Assembly: GCF_037975245.1 (NCBI RefSeq)
Contig: NC_092578.1
Span: forward strand, 6,781,001 to 6,845,000
Length of the DNA: 64,000 bases
Source of the DNA: Apostichopus japonicus
Lineage: Eukaryota > Echinodermata > Holothuroidea > Aspidochirotida > Stichopodidae
Direction: 5' to 3'
Positions 23,309-37,055 of this stretch are shown piece by piece. The notes below the pieces were generated by a model, which worked only from the letters and a program-made list of their open reading frames with translations, made no database searches and was not told the origin of the DNA. The first letter of the stretch is position 1. Each line of letters opens with the position of its first letter. A program made the translations under genes and the position numbers.

Positions 23309-24307
23309 CAGGATAATACAACTCGGTTGTGTCTTGTGATCGTGCAGATCTAATGCCTCTAAGAACTAAAAACATGACTTCATAATATACAGGCTACCGT
23401 ACCTGCAGGTTTTATAGCCGATTCATACAGGGTGGGTGCTTGGAGAAACCCTGACCCTAACAAGGGAACTGGAATACATATTTATATACCCTGGCAAAAT
23501 ACCGTGGAGATATCACGCAATAAAATCATCTTGAATCAACAGAGGAGTGTTTCCTGGTTTACTTCTTTAACCATATATTTCCTCATCGAGAGATTAACTT
23601 CGGGTCACTTCGTCTTAAGCTGTAAAGAAAGCCACTATTACTTAGAGGTTATATGAATAGCTACACTAATGTGAGGTCAGAAGCCTCGGAAAACATTTCC
23701 TGTAAAATGTATACTCTCTTCTGTGATAGAAGAAAACAAATACACGGACAACCCCTAAGTATTGACAAACTGCTCGAAATGGAGACACCGTGATGTCAGC
23801 AGGTACATAATCCAGTCTGAAAGGGGAAAAAAAGCTTTTATAACAAAAAATCTTCTTCCTCTAGCCTACGTCACAGCAGTTCTTTGTCATGCGCCTTTTC
23901 ACCCCCTTTTTATTCAAGTGAAAAGTCTTGTCTTATAGAAATGCCACTCATTCATCCAAAGGGGTCTTTTTTCCTTGGAGAGAACTTATGGTAACAATAG
24001 AGGACAAGCCGATTTAGAAAGTTTCGCTTGAGCTTCCGTTATTATACTACGTGAAAGCAGCAGTGTGGAGTATTTGGTGTCCGAATTCAGGAAATGGGTT
24101 GTTGTATAAGCTTGCCAAGTATTTCCTTATAGGCCTTATAGCCTTACAGGCTTCATCAGCGGGTGATACAGACTTGAGGGATTTCCTCAAATTTTTGTTT
24201 TTGGATATTAGAGGTTCAGTACGTTATTAGAATTCATGAATTGATGCCGCGAAGTTCAGTCGTATGCGTATAGTTGTAAGGACAATAGCAGTGAATTACT
24301 ATACAAG

Positions 24308-24371
24308 ATGTTCACCTGGATTTTTGTAACCGCTGCTGTCGTTTTTACTTTACAATGCTATGGAGTTGCAG
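24308..24371 (+). CDS. LRP-like gene, exon 1: signal peptide
   Basis: It starts at ATG 24308 and encodes [19 protein letters not shown], a typical signal peptide, with donor gtaagt in phase 1. The next exon is 7.3 kb away. Confidence 0.75.
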
Positions 24372-26642
24372 GTAAGTTATTTCAATATGAAATGGTATCG
24401 TAATTTATTTAAAAAATAGATTATTTTGGTGATTTCGTCAATTTTGACTAATGATAACTACTTTTACGTATTGTATTAGCCTATGGATGTGAGCTGCATA
24501 GCTTTTGTCTTTGGTGACAGAAGGTTAAATCATAATCTCTTCGTCGCCGGGATTGGAAAATGCCTTTGAAGGGTAAACTATTATATCAAATAATGAGTTC
24601 CAAACCGATGAATAATAGAACGACATTTAGACATCGATGAGTGTAGTATTGAAATGTTAACTTCAATGATAGGTTACTGAGGTCGACTAAAACAGCTATT
24701 GTTGTCCGAGTACTGTATTTGTATAATTGAATATTATATTCAGTAAGCGAAACACGAGAGTTAATAAGTATTGTCCAGGGAGGGGGGGGGGCGCTAAGAT
24801 GTGATGTCGTCAAAGGAAGGGCAGGGGTGGCTCAACAGTTGATGCGGCCTTCCTAGCTTCGTGAATCAACTTTCAGCTCAACCCCCCCCCCCACTCTCCC
24901 CACCCTCTTTCTCTCAATAATCATACATACATACATACATCATACATACATACATACATACATACATACATACATACATACAATCATACATACATACATA
25001 CATACATACATACATACATACATACATACATACATACATACATACATACATACATACATACATACATACATACATACATACATACATACATACATACATA
25101 CATACATACATACATACATACATACATACATACATACATACATACATAATCATACATACAATCATACATACAATCATACATACATACATACATACATACA
25201 TACATACATACATCATTCCACACAAAACTGGTAAAATCCGTACTAGACCTATATACAAAGATATTTCTACACTTCCAAAGTTAATGCTGTCTTTACCACT
25301 CCTCCACCAGGCCCCAAACGCTGGATTTTTTTTTAATGGGTGGTGCGTTTACTGAAGGTGTTAAGCTCTTCATTGATACACCGTCATCATGAATAAGGGA
25401 TCTGTTATTGTATAAATTAAGAGTGCTTACATGCAATATTTTGCAACCATATCATTTGTTTTGTAACATGTGTAGCAGTAATTAGTTTTATTTAACGTTC
25501 TATGCAACACCAAAAAAACATTCTCTACCCATTATAAACTGTGGACTTTTGATAATGGTAGGGGCACACCTGTTGTACTCCCCTTATATATTATAATACA
25601 GGAAATACCCTTGGTAAAACATTTTGACACAATTACAATATAATAATGTGTTTTGTTCGCCTTTTATACTGAGAACAACACTTCACGTACCTCAATTACT
25701 GTTGAAATAATGGAAGAACCCGACAGGAGGCAAGATGCCCATGGGATTTTAAAATGTGTGTTTATAACCAAGGTATAAAACCTGTAACAATCGTACATTT
25801 GAAAATGGTCATTAAGTAAACTCAATTGCTTTCCTAAACTGTTGGACATGCAAGTTTCATTCATTTCATCAAATTTAATAATTTATCAATACCTTCTTGT
25901 TCCGATCAACTTTACCTATCTATCCCACCCACATACACACACACACATAATCCACCCACATATGTCACGCTTCTCTCTTGTACTAAATTTACGACATGCA
26001 ATTGCTCTACATGTTCAATGGTACATTTATTGAAAAGTTGTTCGCCTTGTTTTCGAATCACTACAATGAATTAAATGCCTACATATGGCTGTGAGGTCTG
26101 ATTCAGCGTCATGCTCCGTGTGGTTTGTGTTGAGTCACCCATATAATGAAAGGCCACAGTAGGCTAGCTTCCATTCACAGAAATCAATTTAAAAAAATGC
26201 CTTTCGGGATTGTCATCATTGAAAAAGTAATATATAAATGATTTCTAAACCAACCATAGTCCATTGAATAGTCGAATGAGTTTATGTTTAGAGAGAACTG
26301 GGTTTATTCAACTCTATGTTAGAGTATCACTATAAGAAAAAAAAAATGTTTTCAACTTTCGGTTTGTTTGTTCGCTGTTACTGTCTTGTTATTGGTTTTT
26401 TAAGAAGATCTTATATGTTCCTTTCTGTTGTTAATATGCCTATTTTCTTCTTGAAATTGTTTGTTTTAATTTTAAAATTGCATAACAATACATTTATACT
26501 TATCTTGACTACTATAGTCAAGTTTGATTCGAGGTATAATGAAGAAATATTCGATATGTTTTTGATTTTTTTATTAAATATCCGATTTGCTTTGCGCATG
26601 CAAACATACGACATACTACATACGAGAATTTTGTGCAGGCGA

Positions 26643-26674
<32 letters not shown>

Positions 26675-29600
26675 GTAGAACAGAATAAGAGAACTCGGAA
26701 ATTCAATTTGTTTTGTCACTAAAAAGACTAGCAAGGTGCATTTTAGTTTGATCAATAACACTTGTACTGAATTTTTAAATAATCGGTATAGGTTTTGATA
26801 AACATATGCTTGGATATCAAATCCACACAGCTGCTTTAAATCATTTCAGCTCTGCCGCTTTTGCAAAAAACTCGATCTTTCAACAAACGCGTCACCGTGG
26901 AAGTTATTTGTGAAAGAACAAGGAAAAAGATACTTTGAAGCAGGGGAAGGTCACGTGGACAAAGAACCCGAAAGTAACCAGCACAATGAAAATGTAAAAT
27001 AGAGGACCAGATTGTTTCCATAACAATGAAACACTCTCTCATGTACATACTAACACTAAAGATACAAGAGATTGGTAAACACACTAAATCCATAGTTCAA
27101 CACTGGCACACTCTGTAGGAATTGTGAAATTAAGTCGGTGAGGTTTGCGTCGAGTTAAACCCGGGTGTTGGACATCCGCATATAGGCCTATATAGTTGTA
27201 CAGGTGAATGGGTATAAACCCGTTTTGGATGGTTATGTAGTCATGCTATAGCGGTGGGATTGAAGGGTGGTAAATAATCAAATAATCAATCAATTAATCA
27301 AATAATCAATAATAGGATCTCACTTTGGACTGGTATCTTGGGCCATGAACATGCCCCATGGGTAAAATATTTTACCCATGGGGACGAAGAGAATTTGAAA
27401 TGGGATGTGGAGGGGGCAGTGGGGGAAGCCGTACCCCCCCCCCCCTTGGCTTCGTTTAGGGGATTCGAAAGTTTTTCCCGAAAGCAAAATGCAGTTATAA
27501 TGTGTATAGTATCAACTGGAGATCGTTTCAGGAAGTTATAAATAAGGCACTCATGGTCCCCTTCCCATTCACTAATTACCCCCATGTACCTTTGTCATGA
27601 CATAATTTTAATTTTAATTAACAAATACGTCTTCTTTGACGTACCTTAAGTACCTTAAGTATCAAATTTCAAAACATCAAAAAGTTTTTATTTTATTTTA
27701 TACTCTCTTCCGCCACCTCACACCCCCTCCCACCCCATCTACTCACCACCCCGCCACTTTTGCATGTGTCAGCCACTTCTACATTGATCTCTATAACCAA
27801 GTAAACGATAGCGTTGTTTTCCCCAACGTCAAGATCAACTGAACATACACTTCAAAAAAATTACGAAAACTTTTATAAATGTCACCGGCAATCTTTATAG
27901 ACATAAGTCATTTACTGATTTACTCCGAAATAATTCACACAGACAGCCAGAGTTAAATCATTTGTTTCAAAAACAATTCCGACATAAATTTCATTGTATG
28001 CCATATTATGTATGTACTAAATGACATTGTGACCAAAAGGTTTATCACAATTGTGACATTTTCCCGTGCTCCTTGTTTTTCTAGTAGTTTCAAACGGAAA
28101 GACTCCGTTATCCTATTTAGCCCTGTTGATTACTCACAGGTTGAACTTCCACAGAGAGCGTTTATTCATTTTCTCGCGATTGTGTATTAGCTTGTGAAAA
28201 ACATTCAGAAATCTCTGTGAAAATCCACTTCTATGGGGTCGTAGGTCACGTCTGTGACAAACCCACAGGGCTTGTTTACCTTCTGCGGCGCTCTGAAAAC
28301 GCTAAGAAATAAATTTTCAGAATTTTTTTAGAGATTGATTATTGTTATGGGAAAAATGTCACTCTATTAGGGCAAGCAGTTATTGCCAAGGCACGCGCTT
28401 AGCGCGACGTCTGCTATAGAACAAGCATTGTCTTAGGGTCGACTCCGATAACCTCACACGTTCAATCGTGCCAAACATAACCAAACAAACTGTGTTCACC
28501 GTGAAATTTCAGTCATAATAACACAAAAAAACAGCAAACAATGGTCACAAATAAAATAAATGATGCCTTATTTGGAAGTTTTGAAGCAATTACACACACA
28601 TTTGATTTCGAATCACGATCGTGCGCATATGTACACCATGGGAATTGTTGTATAGGATGCAGTCATTTGACAATGTTCAAGTTTAATGCCAGACTGTGAC
28701 GTCACCCAATGAACATATACCCTTCTGCTCCGTTGCAAAAATTACTGTTACAAAGTTTCTACTCTACAGTGTGCATACTAAGGTAACTATGGTAGAGACT
28801 CATTGCCTATATGAGAAGAGTTTGCCTAAAAGAACGTTTCTGGTTAATGATATACTGATGGGTGGGGAGAGAGTGAGACAGGGGTGGGGAGGCGGGATGT
28901 TGTTGGGGCCGTGGGGTGGAATTGAAGGAGGGGCGTGTAGGGCATGGTGATGGGTTTAGAGGGAGGCTTAGGGTGAGCCATCTTTAGAATGTATAATGGT
29001 TAGGCCATACATGTGACCTTTCACGGGACCAAAGGAGATAACGTATAAATACCAACTTAAAAATTCGTTATGGCATCACGCATTATGCTATAAGCTGGTA
29101 ATATGCATTGACTTCATCAGACACAATGTCTCCAAAAGTTCACATCAAAAGTATAGGTATGGCTGACAAAGCGCGTAAGAAAACATAATAACATCACATT
29201 TTGTCCCATTCGGCCTGCCCTACATTACAACATTTCTGGTTACTACGGAGACGGGGATTAATGAAACAAAGATAATCACATCGCGCATGTGCGAGCTGAA
29301 ATAACTGGCTCTGCAGTTCAATGTTAATATGGCATAGCAGTTTAGCAACTTGTCCTCTTTCATTTAAAATCTGTGAAGAGAAACAGATTTTTAAATGCAG
29401 CAAAAGAACATTTCTTTGTCAACTCAAGAGGCGTCAATTATGAACACTTTTGAAATGTTTGAGAGCAATATTCAAATAAGATTACCAGAAAATTGAAATC
29501 AATTTGACAATAAATTTGTCAAGAGACCCCCTAATGTATCGCCTGTTAACCGACTTCGTCGTGGGAGAGGTGATATATAGGCTCTAGACATACACCAAGT

Positions 29601-30510
29601 CTTATACGTTTATGCAGAGGTTTTTGCCAATGGCAAGGTTGGGAGGATGGAGCATGTACACAGAACACTATATACACCCAAGTTTCGATACACTGAAGTG
29701 TCGATTCACCCAAGTTCCGATACACCGAAGTGTCGATACACCCAAGTTCCGATACACCAATACAGATAACGAGCATCATACTATTACCTACACGTTTCAT
29801 TTTGCTGTAAAACAAACACGTTTACATTTACATTAGGTCTACATATGAACTATACACCTTATACATTTAGAAGATCATGTGGACATAGCATTTTGACAAT
29901 CATCATACATATTTAGTTAACCTGTCGGCTTTCCATTCGCTATATATGATTAATAGCAAGAAGAATGTGCAGGTGGAGAAACTGTACGCCGGTAAACTTC
30001 GGAGAACAATTTCGTTTTCGGGTCCCATCTGTAAATTTCACGAACTTTTGCTGAACTTTCGTTACTACACTATAAAACCCAGTATAAAGCAATGCAGTTT
30101 GTGAGCAACTAATGAAAGATCGAAGAAATAATTACTTATACGCTTTATTTCTTTATTTTTAAAGAAGAAGAAACAGAAAGGGTGAAAATCTAGGACATTG
30201 TCCTAATCAAGTGCCATCTTATTTTGAGTAAAATTGGTAAAATTATCTACCACGATCAACGAGCTGTTTCAACCTAACACGGTTCCTTCAATCGTAAGAG
30301 TTTATATATGTATGTATGTATATGTATTTGAGATCCTCCTGCAAGCAGGAACTCGCGATATATATATATCGGACATCCGTCCGATTCAGTGATTTGGAAA
30401 TGAAAATATCACAACTTTGACCACACTCTACTGAGACATGCTTAGTGATTTCCTTGACTGTTATGGGAACTTCTTTCGCACATAACTTGCTATACACGAT
30501 ATATATACCT

Positions 30511-30603
<93 letters not shown>

Positions 30604-33600
30604 GAAAGGTTTGAATAATATGCCATATTCGCGTAAATACTTAATTATTATTTGTTATATATGTTTCTTAGCAACCGTTTCAACATTTCTTCAAAATCTC
30701 TTGTCGATCTATTTGATTAAGTTGACATCTGGCCTACCCATTGAGAATACCCCGGGGGTTCTGGTATAGGGTTCGTTAGGACTGTCCTGTTCCCTTCACC
30801 GCGGAAAACAAGTTTCAGTAACTTCCAATCACTTGCGCTTCACCGCCTTGACTGTCGGAACGATTACGTTTACATATAAACGTGGAAATGTTTAGTGTAT
30901 ATCAATCAGTCAAAGTGTGGAATACCGATTAACAATTGGTTTACTTATACCGGTGTACGGTGGTCGATAACCGTATCGTGATTAGTAACCGATACTGAAA
31001 CAATTCTCAATTATTCAGAACGCAACTTTGTTGACAAACAATTTGTTTGCTATTTCTAGAATTTAGATGGTAGTTATTGGTTCCTTTCGTATTATCATAG
31101 AACATACACCGGATATGCTAGAAAGGTGACGGACTGGTCACCTATGGCCAAACCTGTACGCCATTTTAATGCCACTAGTGTCAGAACGGTTTTCTACAGT
31201 CAAATATATATTAAACCTCATCAATGCCCTGGGAGTAGTTTAGTATATGCTTAATAGAACCATTTAACTAAACTTTGGCGACTGTATTTGTTGAGGCCTT
31301 GGGTTAATGCAGATAACCTAATCGCTAACATACCACAAAGATTTTAATAACAAAATATTTTGTCATTTACTTTGTTGGTATTTATTATTCCACCGGCCAG
31401 TTTTGTATGTAAGTACAAACCCCCTATTGTTTTCTTATAGAGGTCAAAGGTCATTTGAGGTTAACACGGTACAAAATCTGACGACACGATAAGGGGGAGT
31501 GCATGGTTTTGCTGCCTACCCATGTGCAATTTTATCAGCCCGTTGCAACACTTGTTATATTTCTAAATGTGGAATGTGGTCTATGTTATTTATGAATTAC
31601 TGATATATATATTTTTTAAATAATTCTAGATGGTAACCTCGTCGAAGCGAGACAGCATGAACTATGTTCTTACCAACTAGATGACAGCTCCAACAATGGT
31701 TTCCTTGAAAACACTCCACCTGACTGCTTTCTTCGTAACTTGACGTTCGCGGCGGCTGTTACGGTCGACGTTCGCGATAAATTTCTCTTTTTCTCGGATG
31801 TCGGAGATAGAGTTACGTACAAGATAGATTTACAAATCACTCCCCCGAAAAGGGAACAAATTTTGTACGGTTGGGGAAGCATTGAAGGTATGTCGAAACT
31901 TTTTTTCATTTTAATCATTATATTTTATTTTTTATTTTTATTTTTTATTTAGCACTCATTTAACCCTCCTCAATGTTTATGAATAATTTGGAGAGCCTAA
32001 CCTTAAGGAACTGAGCCCCTTTTGGACACATTTCATAATTTCCAGTACTGTAAGAGTGGATATATTGCTGTACTGTCGCTTTTACCCTAAATATTATGAT
32101 CTTGTGACTATTATGGTGATGTGCTTTATATAGGCTCAGCATGTGATAGTCCAAGAAAATGCCAGACTAACCACTACAGCTGTGTTCTTGTTTATCTTTC
32201 GTTTTCAATTTTATATCTCCTTCTATAATATTAACAACGTTTCTGGAATGTTCCTTTAAAGGTTTGCTGTATATATACCGAATTTAAAGGTAGTCTGTAT
32301 AGGCCCCAAATTATAGCACGCTATAATTGCTAGACAGTCGTTTTCAAAAAGTACCGGTACTTTCCTGAAGGTCTTTACTCTCCAAATTGTTCTCGGACAT
32401 TTTTAAGGAACACACAAAGGTGACTGAATGTCTCAGTGAGGAAAATTTCTTCGAAGGTGGTAGTAAAAACAGTTTAAGAATTTTGACCAAAGGTGACCAT
32501 ATTCGAATATCTAGCATATTTGGTGCCAATACAGCATTCCTTTCAGATCATGACAGATTGAACCTAAGTCGTTGTCCACCAAAGCTCGTGATATTTTGAA
32601 TTAACTCATATTGTAGTGGCTTTATTCTTTAATACCAAACTTGGCACCAAAATGTATCCAAGTGTCGTTACAACAAAAATTTCCATAACGTTATCGGAAA
32701 GCACTATTAATTTTGTGTTACATTCTCCTATATAATTCAGAAATTCTCATATATAATTGTTTTTATTTTTCCCGGTTATATTTTTTATTTGCATCAATGG
32801 ACAAATCCTTTAAAACCCTCGTATAAAAGCTTTGTTGCTCAGTGACCCCAATCTTCACCCCTACCATCTTAGGCGTAACTCCAATGGCGCATGTTTTGGC
32901 CTCGGGGGAAGATCTGGTTGATGCTTAAGGGTGTTAAGTTGCACAATGGTGTTATATTTTGCAAGTTTTGAAGATATTTCATGTTAAACTATTTTTCCGA
33001 CTTTTTTCCGACTCTTTTAGCGATCCTCTTTATTTTTTTATTTTGCTATTGGCGACGACAACAATTGACCCCACTCCCACTTTGAATATAGTAGGGCTTT
33101 AAAGTATATACATTCCACTGTGGTTAAAGCACGTGTCGTCTGTACGTCATTTTAACGATAACTTGGGGAAGACCAAACAAAGAAATCAGATTTTAGTACA
33201 TAACACCACGTTCCATGTCTCCGTTTAATTCTGTATCACACTATATATATATATGGCGATCGTAGTCTACCCTTTTGATTGGTGCATATCTCTGTGATTT
33301 ATCATCGATCATTTAAGAGCTATAGCTAAAAGTGACCAGTAAAGGGGATTCAAACCCAACAAAAGTCACTACCGATCTTTGTGATAGGGATAATTATTAT
33401 CATGAACAACTTCCCAAAAACAGCTGAAAAACAATGATATTCCCTTTGGAAAAATATCACAGATTTAATGTTCCTTTACACACTATAGGCTAAACGACTT
33501 GATCAAGTCTAAATATGTCATCGTCTGCGCCACGTGTGGTTCATGTTCTTATTACGTTTAAACTTTCTATTATATTCTATTAAAATATTTATAAACCGTA

Positions 33601-34242
33601 ATGGGAGATGGGTTTTGTAAAACAGCTGTGTTTTATCACCCTCCTCCTCCCCCTCCGCTCCATTCAGTCCCCCCCCCCCTCCATTCAGTCTCCCCCCCCC
33701 GTTACATTTTTTGATAATGATATAATCATGATTCCTTTGTTCCTTTTCAGGAATCGCTGTTGATTGGATGGCACGTAACATTTTCTGGACGGATACGATA
33801 CTTCAGCATGTAGCCGTATCACGGTATGACGGTTCGCATCGGCATATCATCATATCGGAAGATATCGTGAAACCGAGAGGAATCGCGGTGTATCCTGCTA
33901 AGGGGTATATTATTTATATTTCTACTTTTCATTATGTACAATTTGCACATACGATTAAAGAAAAACGGGGAAATAAAATTGACAAACTCGTGAAATCCTC
34001 TTCAATACAAGATTATTCATCAATGCATGCAGTTATATAGGCATAACCAACATATAACCTATACTGTACCAGTTACGACGTGGGATAATTTTAACGGTTC
34101 AATATTTCACCATCGGCTTTTATTTGATTCGTTTCTGAATTAAATCAATTGCAGGGAGTCATCGGTATACAATTGCTTCGATAAGCAGCTCGTTATAATG
34201 AATCATGAAGGAATTTGCAATGCTTTGAGTACTTCAAATCAG

Positions 34243-34316
<74 letters not shown>

Positions 34317-36835
34317 CTATGAGTATTTCATATATATAGCTATTAGTATTTCATATATATAGCTGTGAGTATTTCATATATATAACTTTGAGTATTTCAT
34401 ATATATAGCTATGAGTATTTCATGTATATAGCTATGAGTATTTCATATATATAGCTATGAGTATTTCATATATATATATAGCTATGAGTATTTCATTTAT
34501 ATAGCTATGAGTATTTCATATATATAGCTATGAGTATTTCATATATATAGCTATGAGTATTTCATAGTATAGCTGCACATGCAGCTTAAAAAGAGATTTC
34601 TGTTTTTCATAGCCATCTTGTCCGCTTCCCCGCGATGTACTCAAATAATGCCCCTAAATAAACGAAAGGGTTTCCTTTCCATTCCAAAAGACACAGACAT
34701 CATCTAAATAGTTAGGCCTATCACATGAACAGTTAATGTATCAAGCCCTTTCTTCACGAAGAACTGTTCAACGAATCACGAGGCAGACGAACACTTCCGG
34801 TCGGGGAGGAGGAGAGGGGTGGGGTCACTACCCCAATATTTTTCGGGCGTGCTACCAACACAGGAGACCATTTGAACACCTCTGAACATTAATCTGACTC
34901 CTACCCACACCCCTCCACCCCAACCCCCTGTATCTCATACCTTCGTCGGAGTCCCTGCAGGGTGTGTGTTACAGTTAATGTCGTCTTCAAGACCGACCAA
35001 TCACGTTTCTTTACAGATATCTGTTCTGGAGTGACATTTCCAGTTCATCACGTATCGAACGAATAGACATGACTGGCCAGAACCGTGTTATTCTGATCAA
35101 CTATTCTTTAGCGAAACCTAACGGTCTAACCGTGGATCAAAACTTTGAGAGGTAAAAATATCAAAACTTTATTACCCTTTGTTTAAATATATTTTTTTTT
35201 TTTTTTTTTTTGCTCTGTAGAGATATCAAAGCTGTACGTTCAAAATGTTCATCTTACCTCTGACCTCATTAAGTGTAAACAAATTTCCAGTCGTTTTGAT
35301 CCTCGTAATCAGTTACCATCGTAGAAGATGTTCCTTTATGGTTAAATTAAATTGTAAATTAATTGTTCGATTTGGGTCAATATCTTGTAACAAGTAGCTG
35401 ACAATGGAAACATAGTTTGTATAGTCCGCTAAAAACAAAACAAACACAAATAAGGAGAAAATAAAACAAGGATGAAACAGAAGAGGCTGAATAAAATTAT
35501 GCATTGCTATGAAATAAGTGAATTTAATGGAAGATGTCTATAAAGGGATGTGGTATATCCGTCCTCATTATAATGGTTCTTCGTACAACAGTCTGATGAA
35601 ACACTAGCCGTAAGGTGTCTCTAACGCTGGCGTGGGCAACCTACGGCCCGCGGGTCACATGCGGCCCGCCAGTGATTTTTTTTGCGGCCCGTGAGATGTC
35701 TCAAAAAAAAGAAAAATAATCAATCTATTTTACATCATCATAAAGAAACGAGCTAGCTGCTTAGAATTTATCGACACTAATGATGCTGTCAGGTAGGCCT
35801 TTATCCCCATTAATTATCAACTGTACTGTATTGACATAATGTTTTTGTGAATACAGATTAAGTACACACACCTATTGTGGAATCAAAGGTTTGAATTCAA
35901 CAGCAGGTCGTTGGTTAGGTGCGGCCTAGTCAATTTTTCACTCCTTATATCTGGCCCATTCATTCAAAAAGGTTGCCCACCCCTGTGAGTCCAACGGCTA
36001 CGTAAACCAAAGCGGATCAGGAGAGAAGTCTGTCTTTTCTATATACCCCCCGCACCCCCCGCCTCCCTCTCTCTCCGTTCTCTCTTTCTCGCCCTCCCAG
36101 TAAGTTTTCCAAAAGAGATATTGTCAACATTTTACTACCTTCCTTATTTTATTCTTTTGCATAAACAGATTATACTTTGTTGATGGAGACAACGACAATG
36201 TTGAATTCGTTGATTTCAATGGTCTCGGTAGAACTTTAGTACACCACGAGAACCGAGGTGATTTCTTTGGAGTAGCCGTCCGCGGAGTAAGTATAACATC
36301 TTTCTTTTGATGAAAACTCCGAAAGGCTCGACAATATACGATGATGATATTGTGAAAATAAATGATGATGATAATGTGAAAATAAACGATAGTGATGTAA
36401 AAATAAACGATGATGATCATGTGATAATATCATAAATATACGATGATTGACATTGATGATGTAAAAGTGATAAACGAGTACGGTTTCTCTTCCTGACGGT
36501 ATTGGGTCCTGTCTTTCGATGTCTTCATTATTCCCATTAAGGCTGAGAAGCGCGGGTCGTTGAAAAGCTGTGTCAAAGTTTCTTGAAATACACACCATAC
36601 CCAGTATATGTTAGGTATATGAGGTACTACTTTAGCCCACAAAAATGAGTTATGGCATAACTGTCAGAGGTTTGTAAATAAAATGAAAGTTTCATCGAAA
36701 AAGTGTTTATATACTGGAGTAAAAACGTTTAAAGACTATATATAAGTAATTGAATACTGTATATATGTATGTATATAGCTATATATATATATATATATAA
36801 CACGCATTGGACTAATATGTAGTTATATATATATA

Positions 36836-36879
<44 letters not shown>

Positions 36880-36891
36880 TATATATATATA

Positions 36892-36947
<56 letters not shown>

Positions 36948-37017
36948 TATATATATATATATATATATCTATATATATATATATATATATATCTATATAT
37001 ATATATATATATATATA

Positions 37018-37055
<38 letters not shown>

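Larger units (their letters stand above)
19879..24307. other. Intergenic region between the mesothelin-like and LRP-like genes
   Basis: No exon is recognised. It holds ATT/CAT trinucleotide repeats (22228-22300), mono-G tracts (21008, 21883, 22944) and a small hAT-like element at 23028. The LRP-like gene promoter should lie in the last kilobase; I see no clear TATA box there. Confidence 0.5.
24372..31629 (+). other. Intron 1 of the LRP-like gene
   Basis: This 7.26-kb intron holds the CATA array, a 20-base poly-T (26646-26674), a 33-bp tandem repeat (29676-29762), a SINE tail fragment (30308-30358) and an AT palindrome (30507-30610). I see no exon in it. Long first introns often hold enhancers, but nothing here shows one. 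Confidence 0.6.

Noticed and set aside
24914-25258. Long frames of Tyr-Val-Cys-Met repeats on the minus strand
   Set aside because: They are translations of the CATA microsatellite.
34315-34573. CRISPR-like direct repeats
   Set aside because: The units are contiguous, without unique spacers, and the genome is eukaryotic; it is a minisatellite.
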